From Strix aluco (taxonomy: Eukaryota; Chordata; Aves; Strigiformes; Strigidae): a stretch of 64,000 nt of DNA. The position numbers and the translations under genes were made by a program. Location of the stretch: positions 38,888,180 through 38,952,179 of the forward strand of contig NC_133932.1 of assembly GCF_031877795.1 (NCBI RefSeq), given 5' to 3'. Under the pieces are notes generated by a model, which ran no database searches, had not been told where the DNA came from, and was given only the letters and a program-made list of their open reading frames with translations. Of the stretch, positions 37,426-50,218 are shown piece after piece. Positions within the stretch are counted from its first letter, which is position 1. Every line of letters starts with the position of its first letter.

Positions 37426-40356
37426 GTATTTCTTCAATCATCCTGTCATTTTTTTTTTAATGAATATACTCTCAGAATATCTTTTTACAACACGATTTTA
37501 ATTGGATTTCACAGACTATTATTTCTGTAAGTCAAGTTTATTTATCTAACTCATCCCCTTACTTGGATAGGACTACTTGGATTAAACAGGAGTTTGCAAG
37601 AATAAGTGCTTATTCTGTAAAATTTCTGACCATTCTGTATTGTTGAACCAGATAATTCTGTGCAAAAGTCAGGATATTTTGGTTGTAAATCTAACAGGAC
37701 ATATTCTGGTAATGTGAAGTTTAGGTTGTACATGCTTTTGTGAATGCAGGCAGTCCTTAAATGTCATTGTTATATTTTTGATTTCATCTTAGGTTATAGA
37801 CATTAAGACAGACTGTTTAATTGTATCACTGCACTAAATCATAAAAAGTAGAACATATGCTATATTTTTTCTCAAAACATCAGATACACTTGGTAAGTGT
37901 CTTTTGGGAAGCCTATAATCCTGAATACTTACATCCTTTCCCTCAGCCAAATGTTTTTGACTAAACTTTTCATGTTATGTACAAGGCCTCCCAAGTGACA
38001 TTGTCTTCCTTACAAGCCTGTTAGGGGGTATACTTATAACCTAGACCCAACATTTTAGCATCCAGGGCACTCAACAGGACCTATTCAGTTGAAATGTCCG
38101 TGCACTGACTGTCATGTCCTGGGTACCTCTGCAAAAAATGTTGCAGGCAGACAGGAACTTGCTTTTCTTGAAAAATCTTCCTCTGCCCATCTCTGACCAC
38201 ACAAAAGCTGTCTAGTGCCCTTAGAGCAGTGCTGAGACTGAGATTCACACCTGCCTCTTAACAAGGTTTACAAGTTGTCTGTTAAGTATAGCTATGTAGT
38301 TATAAAGTAAAAACTATAGAGGGTTCTCATCAACTCATAAGCCATATTGAGAGGCCTTAGACATTTTTCCTTCACTATTCCATATGAAAAGGAGTTCCAG
38401 AATTGCAATGCTCTAATGTTCTGAAAACATTTATCAAATTGCCAGCCTAAAGGTATCCATGGCAAATCCATATTCATTTGCTTTTGTGCTAACGTTGCCC
38501 TCTAGCTTGAATACTCCCCTTTCTTCCTTTTCTCATATTGTTCTCTCCCTCCCTGATACAATGATAAACTTATCCTTTGTTTACTAGACTAGACAAGACA
38601 TTATTTCCTAGTTTCTTTTCCTAAGAAGAATTCTTCTCTGCCTTGAAGGCCCCCACCACTCTTCGTTTCTTTGAAATAGAAGTCACCCTTCTTGAATGCG
38701 GGTAACTGGGATTACACACAGCCATCCAGTCAAGGTTGTACCAGTGCGCTTACCATATCATCAATACTCCCATCTCTACTGGAAATGTATTGAATGATGT
38801 GTCATAGGACAACACATGTTTTTTTCATAGCTGCATCACAGCTACGATCAGCTGAGACACTGAAGTCCTTTTCGATGCTTGTGCTGCCATGTTAGAGAAG
38901 ATATTTTTATTATTAATCCCCAAATGCACAACTTTCAGGGAATGTCATCCCAGTGCTTCTGCTCCAGCCTTAGCTTCATCCAATTCTTTCTGGAAGATCT
39001 CAATTTTCCCCTGTGTTAATGACACCTACTAACTTTGTGCCATCAACAAGTTTTATGAGAAAACTCCTGCATTTTCTGGCAAGATCTATAATGGAAATGT
39101 TGAACAAGTTCTACACCCAGACTGATTCTCAAGGAACACCACATGTAATATCCCTCTAAAGCAAGGTTTCTTCTTTTAAAGCTACCCTTTGCCATCTCCC
39201 CATTAATTACTTTAGACAAATCTTTTTCCACTAAAAATTTACCACTTGGCACTGTATAATATTGCTTTTCTATTATTGGAAGAGATCTGAAAGTCAACTT
39301 GTCAAAGGAAGATGATAGGTTATTTTGGCATGATCCACTTTTGATAAAACTGTATTGCACTTTATCATATCAGTGGCTGAGAAAATTTTCATTATTTCTT
39401 TTAATATCCTTTGAAAGATCTAACTTGACTTTTGGCAATTGTTACTTTCTTCCAGCATTTCTTGAGCTCTAAAATATAACTGTCTCTGCTGCAACCCTTT
39501 TTTCAGTTCTCTAGTGGATTGTCTGATTATTCTCAAAACCCTTCTAGGGCAGTTATTCTAGCAGTTAAATGTGGAGTTCCTTCTTATGGATTTACCCTCT
39601 GTCTTAGGCTTTAGGATCACAGAGCCAAGGAATTCTCATCCTAATTTCCATTCAAATCTTTCAATACTTCAGTCCACTGGCTTTCATTTATTAGTTTCCC
39701 TATTTTCAAATAAAAAAAGAAATTTTGTCTCCTTTTGTAATATGAAGCCATCTCCCCTACCAGAAAACTGTTTGTGAGCTAATTAAAAAGAGCAATAAAG
39801 ACCAAGGCATCTGGATTTTATGTGGAGTTAAAGATTATGTTCTATTCTGAGAGAAAAACTAGAGCTGTATGCAATGAACTAACTGTATAAAAACTGCAGT
39901 ACCACCCTTTACTACTGTTTTGACCCATTATAAAGAATTCAGATTAGCCAGTACAGACAAGCATACAGAGGTTCTGAGACTCCACGATGCATTTTTTTTT
40001 CAAAGGAAATTGCAGGTGACTTTTACTTCTGAAAACTCTATCTAGTTTACCTGAGTTGTATAAGCACATAACAGTACAACCTGTATCTTTAACTTTGACA
40101 GGAAATAAGAGTTCTCAACATTATTTCAGTAAAGTTCTCAAATACCACCTACCCACCCACCACCTGCCTCTCTTGATATGCTCCATTTTTATAATCTGCA
40201 GTTCTAAGTTCTCACTGGGCAAAAGAAACTGCTGCTCAGGTGATTCCTTGGTCATGATTCAATGCTTTCACTTATTATTTAATCATTTTCTTACTAGCAA
40301 CAATCACGCACGCACAGAGGCAATTGTCTTGATTTTTTAAAAAATTTATTTTACAG
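37426..40356 (+). other. Mucin intron with an old CR1 fragment
   Basis: About 2.9 kb between FN3-2 and the Cys-rich exon. The middle holds a degraded CR1-like LINE (about 38690-39400, - strand). No further exon recognised. Confidence 0.55.
38690..39400 (-). mobile_element. Ancient, degraded CR1-like LINE fragment
   Basis: The + strand shows, in order, diverged versions of blocks seen in the reverse complement of CR1/L3-type ORF2: CAAGGTTGTACCAGTGC, CTGAAGTCCTTTTC, CTAACTTTGTGCCATCAAC, GAAATGTTGAACAAG and CTCAAGGAACACCAC. Far more diverged than the CR1 at 32670. Borders approximate. Confidence 0.55.
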
Positions 40357-40440
40357 ATCCTGTTTCCTGTTTCAGCAGAAATGAGTTTTGCTTATCACAA
40401 AATACTGGCTGTCCTGACTTAAAGTATATTGTATGCTCAC
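40357..40440 (+). CDS. Mucin exon 9: small Cys-rich module
   Basis: 84 nt, phase 1-1, acceptor AATTTATTTTACAG and donor GTAAGT at 40441. Encodes 28 residues with four cysteines spaced C-x6-C-x6-C-x7-C. It could be a reduced EGF-like module or a small disulfide-bonded linker. I do not recognise the family. It stands just before SEA 2. Confidence 0.7.
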
Positions 40441-41026
40441 GTAAGTTTTATAGAATTTTAAAATTTGTTTATTCATAACTATGGGGTATTATTTCACAAT
40501 ATAGTATCTTCCATGAGTATTTTGCAATCTGCTTTATTATGTCAATCCACATAGCATCTGAAGTTCACACTTCCTTGGTAAGGAAGCTGTTTTCATCAAA
40601 CTTCAGTGTCAGCTTCCAGCTCTATTTTTAGTCTAGACTTTTCTATGTAAAGCATACTTCTTCTGGCTTAGAACTCATCCACCTACTCAGGAAGATTTAA
40701 ACATACTCAGTGCCTTGCAAAATCTAATAGACTGATCTTGCTTGTGCTGAAATCAATGGGAGAGTAGGATGAACCCTGAATAATATAGGAATGAGTAACA
40801 AGTTGTGAGGATTGTGATGGCTGACAAATTTCAAGAGGAAGACATTCAACTTTGAAGATTCAGAAGCCAGTGCATTAGACACACGATACACTTTCTTATT
40901 ATTTGATTAATTTCTGGTTTTATCAATTAGTATTATAAATACATGAGATAATAAAGTCCAAAAAGCAATTGTGGAGTGACATCCTGGGATTCATCTAATT
41001 GTTTCACTTTTTTTTTTTTTTTCCAG
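40441..41026 (+). other. Mucin intron
   Basis: Ends in a long T tract and TTCCAG. Nothing else recognised. Confidence 0.6.
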
Positions 41027-41139
41027 ATTACCAAGCATTTGCCTGCCGTGTTTTGTTAAAAAGCCAGACATTTAATCATACGCTTTATAACTCTGATAGT
41101 GAAGGCTACAAATCAATGTCTGAAAGTATAAGAACAGAA
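41027..41139 (+). CDS. Mucin exon 10: SEA domain 2, N-terminal half
   Basis: Acceptor after a long T run (TTTTTTTTCCAG), donor GTAAGT at 41140, 113 nt, phase 1 to 0. Length and phases equal those of the first SEA exon at 35084. The protein is diverged: a strand with one Cys, an NHT sequon, then a polar helix. Assigned as SEA from exon geometry plus the following exon. Confidence 0.75.
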
Positions 41140-42940
41140 GTAAGTTCCTGCAATCTTCTTTGTCATCATGAATGAACTAAGAAAAGTTTTGCAATTAGCA
41201 ACATCAGTCCCCTAGATTCATTGTTAAATCAAGGTTGTGACAGAAGAAAAAGATAATCCTTTCTTGATAAAACAGTATAGGAAGCACAGGAACTGTCTTG
41301 ACTGAAGGACAGAAAGCATGTTGTCCAATGAAGAGCAGTCTGCCACTCAGCTGTCTTCTTTTAAAGAAAAGGACTAATAATTTACACACTTCTCAGGAAT
41401 CTTGATATATGTAAGCCTGTTGAAAAGGTAAAACTACTGTAAGATTGGGGTAGACTGCTTTTAAATAACTAACAAAAATTATTTTTAGTGTGATTATCAC
41501 ACCTTTTAGCTAAGAATCTCCACAGATTTCATAAACAGTAACTAATTTGTTCTGACAACGCCAACTCAGAGGTAACCTTGTCTTATGACTGCTAGCATCT
41601 CCATTTCATGGATAGAAAATTTACTTCAGTGAATTTAAAAGGTTTCCTCCAGTCTGACTGAATGCAGTGGGAATCCCTTTACAATCTTTTAATAAGCTTT
41701 CAGTCAGACCTTGTGCAACACGTCAGCATGACTGTTATCACACTTTAAAAAATGGCAAACCCAAAGAAAGGCTGTACTAACGTGACTGAAAATGTAGTCA
41801 ATATCTGTGTTGGATTTTTTTTACAATTTGAATATTAAACTATTTCTTTTAAATTCCACAGTACTACCACAACGTAGTTGTAGTTTTGAAATTTTACACT
41901 TTGGCCTCCATAGGCCAGGTTTCCTATCTAGACTGTTCATTGTGGTGAGGAAAAGAAAAACATTTCTGGAGTCTCTGGCCAGGGAACTTAATGTGACATG
42001 TAGTTTGGGGTGGGGGTTTATCCCACAGAGAAAGACGGAGGTAGACAACTGAGCAAGGAGTCAGAACAAGATTTGTTATCATCTATGAAAAATAGTAATC
42101 TTTCAGACTTTTCAGGTAAAATATCATATTTATCCACAGCAAGAAGATAGCTTTTTCTTAGTGGGTTTAATCAAACACCTGATTTTCTGTAAAGATTAGT
42201 CCTGACAGAAACGTTTCAACCAATCTTACTTAGAAGGAAGGACTACTTGTTCTTGCCCTATATCCACATGAAAACACTGAGCAAGACTCTGCTTTTGGAG
42301 ACATCAGTGTAAACCTGAAATCATTCCAATTGGTGTAATGGGATTACACTTAGTTTATGCCAGAATGATTGAGAGACAAATCAGACCCTTGTCTTTCTTT
42401 GCACAGTTATTCTGTAACATCATGATTTTGATAATCTGGTGACAAAAACATTTTATCTGTTCTAAACCTCTAACATCAAGTTCTGCACTGGTAGTGTGTG
42501 CATGACCATGCTTGAAGTTTAATTGTACATGTTAAAAAAGCTAGGGGACACTGAAGATAACTTTAGAAATGTTAGGTGCACTTTGTAGATTCCAAATTTT
42601 GTACAGTCAGGGTCCTATATGGGTTTGCAGCCTGTGGAGGATAATTAGTTTCAATGCATATTCATTGATAACTAGCTAAACAGATTACTGCTTTGGAAGT
42701 CAAACTTTGATTTCATATTTTCAGTCACAGACCATGCATTGTTCCAAAATCCTCCTTCAGTAAGTTTTTTAGCAGTATAGACAAAAATTACTGTCATTAT
42801 TCATATATTTGTTTTTCCAAAGCGATTACCTTGAAAGAGTGATAAATCAGAAAATTAATATTCTGATGTATGATGTGTGCATTCCTGCTCTGCCTCAGTT
42901 GACTGACACATGCCACAAATATCAATTTCAATTTACACAG
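41140..42940 (+). other. Mucin intron inside SEA 2
   Basis: Phase-0 intron at the same place as in SEA 1. The frame of the next exon happens to stay open back to about 42809, but using that part would lose the SEA alignment and the correct phase. Confidence 0.6.
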
Positions 42941-43139
42941 GTTGTTAGAGAAATGCGCATTAAACTGAAAGATGACCACTTTGATATCATTATGCTTGGA
43001 TTCAGACCTGGAAGTGTGATTGCGTATTTTATTTCTCTACTGCAAAACCAAGAGCCCATCGATGTGAATGTTATGCAGGCACACTTAAGTCAAATATTAA
43101 GGACCAAATTTGGTGACCAAACTGAAGTAACTGTACAAT
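42941..43139 (+). CDS. Mucin exon 11: SEA domain 2, C-terminal half (GSVIA)
   Basis: Acceptor TTTCAATTTACACAG, donor GTAAGT at 43140, 199 nt, phase 0 to 1. The loop reads RPGSVIAYF, so the Gly-Ser of the cleavage motif is kept but the following residues depart from GSVVV. The helix after it (VNVMQAHLSQIL) matches the SEA layout. This is the membrane-proximal SEA. Confidence 0.8.
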
Positions 43140-44416
43140 GTAAGTGATGTTAAAACGGCTTCTCTGTGATGGTGTGGGAATCAAAGGGTCAGATCTCCTG
43201 CATTTCACAAAAGATGATAAATTAACTTCTTTCTTTTAAGAGATTCAAATATTTCAGATAGCCTATTTAAACATTCACAGAACACATAGTCCAGATATCA
43301 TGTAGATCATGGATCTCTTTTAAAGAGTCACTACACATGCCCAGTTCCAGACTCAAAGGATGGGTTCTCTTCACATAGAAGGAGGGCTAGGTGAGCTTTT
43401 TGCTGAGGTGGTGTCATCACCTTTGTATGATCCTAAAAGACTGGATTCATCTTTCACTGAAGAAGGGGATGAGGAGAGACTTCTTCTGTAGTGGCATCTG
43501 CAATACTTCTCTCTGAATAGAGATATGATGGAAGGGTTTACCTCTTCTGTTGGACAGCCCTCAAAAAACCTCTGGTCCCTGCTTCCCTGGCTAAAGGCTG
43601 TGTGAATTCAGCAATATAAAGTGATGCAGAGAGGCTGAGAGGGAAAGTAGAAATTGTGCAGAAGGATATTAATCCAAATTAGGGTATCCATCATGCTCAT
43701 GGTAGTGGTAATATGCTTATTTCCTTGAGCTCCTATGAGTTGGGGGGTTTTCAGGCAACATAGATACTCCTTCTGCCCTAGTTAATACCCTCTCTTTGTA
43801 AAATGCTGGCTATCACTATAATTTAGTCTATGTGCCTTTCCACCATTACTACACACATCTTTACCACAGAGTTGAGGTATGGTTACATGTGCCACAGGCT
43901 GTTCATTGCCTTTATCTGGCAGTCAGGAAGTTTTCTGGTTTTGGCCTATCAGTTTAGAGACTTTGGTTTCAGTGGACTGTCTCATGGAGCAAGACCTGGG
44001 TAGGTGTGAGTACAGCTGACAGATCAGGTCCTGATTAATTTCACAAAGTTGCTGTGAGGGCTAAATTATGTACAGCTCCATTTCATGCACCCTTTTCACA
44101 CCTTGGAGTGACTCTTTGTTGAGGTACAGACTGGACTTCTCCCAGAATCTTCCAGATACTTCCCACCAAGTAAATCCTCAGAGCTGCTGATTATGGATGT
44201 CATCAATAGATCACAAGGACCTTCAGAGAGAGAGTGGTCCACAAAATTTTCTAGTTAACAAATCTTTACTACATACAAAAACATTTTTAATATTATTCAA
44301 AAGTTTCAAAGCTGCCAAACAGTAAAATGCAGCTGTCACTTAGCTCTACAAGCTTTCTTACACCTACTTTTTACTGTTTCTAGCTAACATTTATAAAATG
44401 TGTTTTAAATTTCCAG
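43140..44416 (+). other. Mucin intron
   Basis: Between SEA 2 and the transmembrane exon. Nothing recognised. Confidence 0.6.
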
Positions 44417-44554
44417 CTCTGACTGCTCAGTCATCAACTGGAAAAAGTTCCAGCTGGAAAGTGGCAGTGATTGTCCTTGGAGTTTTACTTGGAGTTTCAT
44501 TAGTGCTGATTCTTCTGGTAATGTTGGTTTACATCTATATGAAGAAAAGAACGG
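44417..44554 (+). CDS. Mucin exon 12: juxtamembrane and transmembrane segment
   Basis: Acceptor TTTTAAATTTCCAG, donor GTAAAT at 44555, 138 nt, phase 1-1. After a Ser-rich juxtamembrane stretch comes a hydrophobic span of about 26 residues (VAVIVLGVLLGVSLVLILLV and on), followed by the basic stop-transfer sequence KKR. This makes the product a type I membrane mucin, unlike UMODL1, where a ZP domain would follow. Confidence 0.85.
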
Positions 44555-44950
44555 GTAAATATTTGGTTGAACCCAAAGGACTCCTGGAAAATTTTGTCTA
44601 CAAGCACTTATAAGCCACCAGTTTCATTTACATATTTTGGGTAAGGGGAAAAATTAATATATTTGTCTTAAAATTCTATGTTAATTGTTTATATTAACTT
44701 AAGATAACTACCCTCTCCTTCCCAATGTCTATCACCAAATTTCCACATTTCTAACCACCTCTAATGAATCATCCTTTTAACATTGCTCTCAGGTATGGCG
44801 TGTGGAATTTTCCCCCTTGTACATGTGGTAGAGTGAGGCATAGAGAGACTTCTATTCAAACTATTCACTATAGGTATTGCAATGATTCTTAACCATTGAC
44901 TATAAAGAGAGAGACAGGATCTGAACTACTCAACACTCACTTACATATAG
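44555..44950 (+). other. Last mucin intron, or read-through tail
   Basis: If the GTAAAT donor is not used, the frame runs on for about 19 residues to a stop at 44611-44613. Otherwise this is the intron before the tail exon. Confidence 0.4.
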
Positions 44951-45111
44951 ATGACAGCAAATGGAGTACCTTTGGCAGGTCACCTGAATACACAGCCGAG
45001 CCCAGACTCATCCTGTTGGGCTTTATGCACTTGGCCAAGGGTGATTCACCTCACCTGAGATTTTTATCACCTCATCTGAGATTTATGAAGATGCCTCTTT
45101 CTCTCCAGTGA
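44951..45111 (+). CDS. Possible cytoplasmic-tail exon of the mucin
   Basis: A CTTACATATAG acceptor gives the phase-1 entry needed after the transmembrane exon. The frame begins DDSKWSTFGRSPEY and stays open to a TGA at 45109. The first 20 or so residues look like a real tail, polar with a Tyr. The rest contains a doubled SPHLRF that looks like chance, so the exon may end earlier or the tail may lie elsewhere. No family recognised. Confidence 0.3.
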
Positions 45112-48100
45112 CTGTAGAATGACCCCAGGGCAATTAGTGTTCTAGCATATGCAGGCTGGTTAGGAGTCTGAAGGGAAGTGGGATAGATCTGGGATGTATG
45201 GACTTGCTACAGGAGCCTCTGGTGGACCAGGAATTTGATTTGGAGATTTCTGAATTCAAGGTTAGTTTCTTTAATTGTTGGGCTATGAAGAAACAACTGC
45301 CTTTATGTGACAAATGTATAGCATGCTAAATACAGGTATGGTTTAATAGGAAATCGGTAATTACATAGCTTTAACACGTCACCAGATGGGGAAAGGGAGA
45401 CAAAAGGTTAATTTGGGCTGAAGTATTTTACTCATCTATTTTTGCTGGTCAAAAATGGTTGGTTGGTCAAGGGTGTGTCATATAGTGCCTTTTTGCCTTG
45501 CTCTTGATAATCTCCAAATAGAGTTCACTAAAAGCAACCTGAAGGATCCTGTGGCATTGGACCAGACCTTGTGCTTTAGAACAATGAAAAGAAACAGCCT
45601 TTAGCTGTTTTCACCACTCTTAGCTGCAGTCCCAGTGCAGTTACAGTCTGTTTCTCCTGTAGTGTATTTTTTCTGCTTGGAACATGTTGTTGAACAAATG
45701 ATAAAGGGCAGTATATTGCTGTACATATTTTCAGTAGGATTTATGTATTTAATCTCAAAGCAGTTCTTGCTGTGTCTGTATTTTATCTGTATGCCTATGC
45801 TTAGCATTCATGTTGAGGCACTGAATGTCCTGTGGTGTTGAGGCCCTGGATTATGTCCCTTGAACAGTTCAGGCCCTTTGTCTTTGCAAATTACGTTATG
45901 GTTATTTAGCACGGGTTAGAGTAAGGAGGTGTCCAGAACTGTAGCATGTTGTGGGACATCAGCAGACAAAGGACCTCAGCAGAGTGGTGGCACACAAGCA
46001 ACTCTGCTGTCCTCTGGGTGCAGCCACTGTTAATTTTTTTTATACCTCTTTTTCCTGTGCTACAGTATAGCTCCTGGAGGAACCTTGCCGAGGACCCTGG
46101 TTAAGCAGAAAGGTGAAGCCATCTTATGTGCTGGCCTTAATGCAGAAAGGCTGATTTAGTTCAGGCTGTATCATCACCCTGATGAGAGAAGTCACATCCA
46201 GCCCTCCTCCTCTGTCCTTGCCTTAGCAGCGGTGTCACTGTATGAGGCCAATGGGCTGTGTGAGTACCTAGAGTGTCTTTGCACACGAAGTTGTGTTGGT
46301 GGTTTATGTTCCTGTCTGGAATATTTATTTCTTTTTGCAGGGACCTATGAAACAAGGGTCTTGCATGACTTGTTCTCCCTTTCCTTTCATGTAGTATCAG
46401 CTTGTCTGTCCTGCTCAGGCCTGGGGTATGGAGTCACAGCCCACCTCACTGATGGAAAGTCAGTGTGATGAATATTTGTTAAACTTATTTTACATGGGGT
46501 TTAAATATAGCTAGCTCTGGTGCTATATTCACTGAGCAGTCACTTGACAATGTATTCTGTCAATAAATACAAGTTCTCCAGTGAGCTATGTGTTGAAAAT
46601 ACAAATAAGCGTTCTTGCTTATGTTAATAGTGATTTCTTTCTTTTTTGGGGGGGTCTACTTTGAATAGCAAACTCTCATTGTTAGCAAACATTTCTGATG
46701 TCCTTACAAATAATGTTGAAATAAAGACCATGTACAGCAGGCTTGTACTATGGAATCCTGGGGCTTGTTAATGCAAAATATATTTAAACTCTCTGAAGAA
46801 AAGTGGTATTTTAAATTACTTTCTCAAAAATGCTTTACAAATAAAATCTCTATTTTTACAATTTTGTATTCTGAAGGCACCTCCTGTTCTTATATTGTCA
46901 TATAATTTGGAGCCTCTTCTACTTGCAGGAGGGGAGGGTGGCCAATACTATCAACAGCAGAGCTAACTTTGATCCAGTGTATGATTACACAGAGGCATGA
47001 TCTCTCTGAGCTAGATTAAACAAGAAAAGCCAGATCTAATGGATCTAGCCTTGTTTTTTTCCCCCACTCCAATAAAAAAATCCCCTTACCACCATACTGT
47101 GGTGTCTAGACTCTGAGAAATCTCTGAAGATGAGAGCAGGAGTAGCCAGATCTCCCCTTTCCACAGGGGATCACTTCCAAGCAGCATTCAGACAGGCTCA
47201 TGCATTTCCCTACTTGGAGAGATGCAGGCTCAGCAAGTGGGACTGGGAAATAAACAGCTGATGGTAAGATACTCACAGGTATCTAGGTAGTTGGCTCCTG
47301 TTGATATCAGTGAGATTTAAGCAGTCCCTACATCTTTGTGGGTCAGGGTCTATATGACTGAGGAAAGGCACCTTGCCTGTTTCAGACTCACATTTTTTTT
47401 TCCCTGGAACTGACTGACATTATTACCCAGAAAAACTTGAACTGCTCTGGCTTCAAGAGATAGGGATGAGCCAGTGTCTGAACAGCAGAACTACACAAGT
47501 CTGGTTTCCTAGGGGCTGGCTTCCTGCATGCTCTATACCCCACCACTGCAGTGACGCACCTTCCCATCTCCATAACCTTCCCTGCCTCCAGTCCATGGTC
47601 ATTCCATGGTGCCAGCTTTTCTCCCACAGTGCCTCCAGTCTTGTCTCCTCCTTCTCATCCTCTAGACCTGTTGGCTGTGCAAGAGATGGCATAGCATGGG
47701 TAATGCTTGAGCTCTCCCATAGTGCAAGCAGTATTAAAAGCTTCCAATTTTCATAATTTTCATGAGTGTCAGCAGTGTAAGTATCCAGAGAAATATTTCA
47801 GCTTGCTACAAAGAGAATTGCTGTGTTGGCTCAGAACACAAGACACACATAACCTAGTATTCCAGCTCCAACAGCTTTCAGGTAACAGGCAATCTTTCTC
47901 TTTTGTGGGTCTCATACGATGGTGAGTGGTATTAGTCTCTGATGTTCAAGCTTTTAGCTGGCTTCTAAGTGTTAGTCACTTAAGCTACCATTCCCTTCAC
48001 GCATGTTGTGATCATGGAAAAGGTCTTAGGAAATATTGTGCTCTGTTCTTATTGAAACCAATAGCAATCAGCCAGGTGACGTCCTGGTGAGATTGAGGCC

Positions 48101-50218
48101 TCAGCCAGCCTCTGTCCTCTTGTCATGTCACGTGATGGCCTTGGAACTGATGAGATGAGACTCAAGTCTTCTGTTGATTTTTAAATAATTTCCCTTTTCC
48201 ACAATTCATTATTCCAGTTGCTGTCAATAACCAAAAGCTTTGCTGAAGCTTCATGAGTAAGTTATTAGACGTTGTGATGAAGATGATTGTGCTATGAAAC
48301 CAGGATCCTAGTCAGCTGTTGCACTGCACCATGGGCACAGGCAGTTCAAGATTGGAATTAACCATGCCATGGAAGAGCACGTTGTGCAGTCACCATCTTC
48401 TATTCAACCCGGGTTGTGTGGACTATGCTAGGAATTCTGCTTAATGCCCTTGTCATTGTAGACTTGTGATGGAGAGTGAGTACTACACCTTCTTTAACAG
48501 GGAGGAGCAAAGCAATAAGACATGCTCTTAGACTGAACAAGAGAGGCCTGGGAAACACCAGAAATGTCATGTCTGTCAGGCTCTCCTCTAGCTGGTGAGC
48601 CAGGTGCCAGAGGAACAGGAGGAACTGGCTGATAAACACAGGAAAGCCACCGGGCCAGAAGTTTCCTCTGCAGAGAGCTGGCTCAACTGTGTGCTGAAAC
48701 AGACAGTGAAATGAGAAACTAAAGGATCTAAAGATGCTCAAGTTAGACAAAATAGCAAGTGGGGTTGAAGCTGCAGATGATCTAAGCCAATAGCATAGCG
48801 ATGTGCCTTACCCAAGCTTACCTGCTTGCTTACCTCTTCCCAAACACCAAGAAAGTGCTGTATGACTTCAGGATATCCTAACTATATATTGACCTATAGA
48901 GTAAGGAGTGCAGGCATGCACTCAGCATGGCCTGGAAAAAATAATTTCAGGATTTGGGTCTGGGTAGGACCTCGGTAGTTGGTGCCAAGAAGCATGCACA
49001 AACATCAGACATCAGGAAGCTGCAGAGACATCAGACAGACAGTCCTTCAGGCCCACATTATGTGCACATGATATTGTCTGGCTTGACTAGGGACTGCAGC
49101 TAGTCCTTATGATTGACTTTGTAATAAAAAACCTGCTGACAACTGCTTTAAAGTGTAATAGTGTGGAAATAATCTGGCAATAGAAATATTACCATTGGTA
49201 ATCCAAGCAGACCTGCATAATTTTTAATCATTTTTATGAGAGCTGGGTTGTCTCAGGACATTGCATTCTGGGGACCCAAATCAATAACATACCTGTTTAG
49301 CTACCACTAACTTGATCAAGCTGCTGTATTTGCCTGCTGGAAACCCAGTTTCCACTTTATGAACAGAGCCAGACACCACTGCTGCTGAAAAGGGGTTGGG
49401 TTTAAACATTTTTTGCTGTATAAACATGCCCATCTGCCAATTGCTTCCCTTGTTAACTGTTTTTTCTAAGGACTCAGTTTCCAAACATTCAAGAAATTCA
49501 GGGCTGTGCTCAACCTGTGGTTAGAAAGCTTGCAGCGAGAAATGAATTTGGCCAACTCACATCCAGTTGGCTGTCTCATGGCCCCAGTCAAAAGATTGCC
49601 CTGAGCAACTGAAGCTCTTTTGTGCTGCAGGTCACATCTCTCTTCAATTACTCTTGTGTGTGGGGCACACCTGATCTTTGTATGCTCAAATATGTGTGAA
49701 ATTGTGCTAGAAATTGTAGCAATAATAGATGTTTTAATTCAGAGAAATATAAGCTTTTGTTACTGGTATTGCAAATGCCCTGTTCTAAACTCACCATGAT
49801 CCTGTGCTGGCAGCAACATTAATGCAGGTTAGGCAGGATTATAAATAACTCAGGATGCTTTTAGGAAGACTTGGTCCTGCTACGGGTTCAATGCATCACC
49901 TACATGACCTCTCAAGTCACTGAAGACAAGTTCAGCTTACTTTTCTGCAGTTCTGTGGTGTTCCAGTTTGGTTCAAGGAGTTGCAGTGAGTCAGTGCAGC
50001 TGGGTGATCCCACAGCAGATGTGCACAGTCAAGTAAAAAAATCTATAGGGTTAGTTAGAAAAGGGTGAGTGTGTGGGCAGACTTCAAACGTACTTGAGTG
50101 GCAACTATTCCCTCTCCTACAATTCCAACTTCATAAAGAATGGTTGGGTTTTTTTTAAAATGATGAAATTGGATGAGTATAACACTACATCTGAGCTTCC
50201 AAAAATCTTGTTAATACC
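45112..50218. other. Possible mucin 3' UTR and intergenic sequence
   Basis: No convincing gene. AATAAA signals at 46562, 46720 and 46840 could end the mucin transcript. A pyrimidine-rich acceptor-like site at about 46340 opens a phase-1 frame of about 40 codons that I cannot assign. The remainder holds only short frames. Confidence 0.4.

Noticed and set aside
42809..42940. Upstream extension of the second SEA exon
   Set aside because: The frame is open, but the phase and the SEA alignment fit only a start at 42941, where a good acceptor exists.
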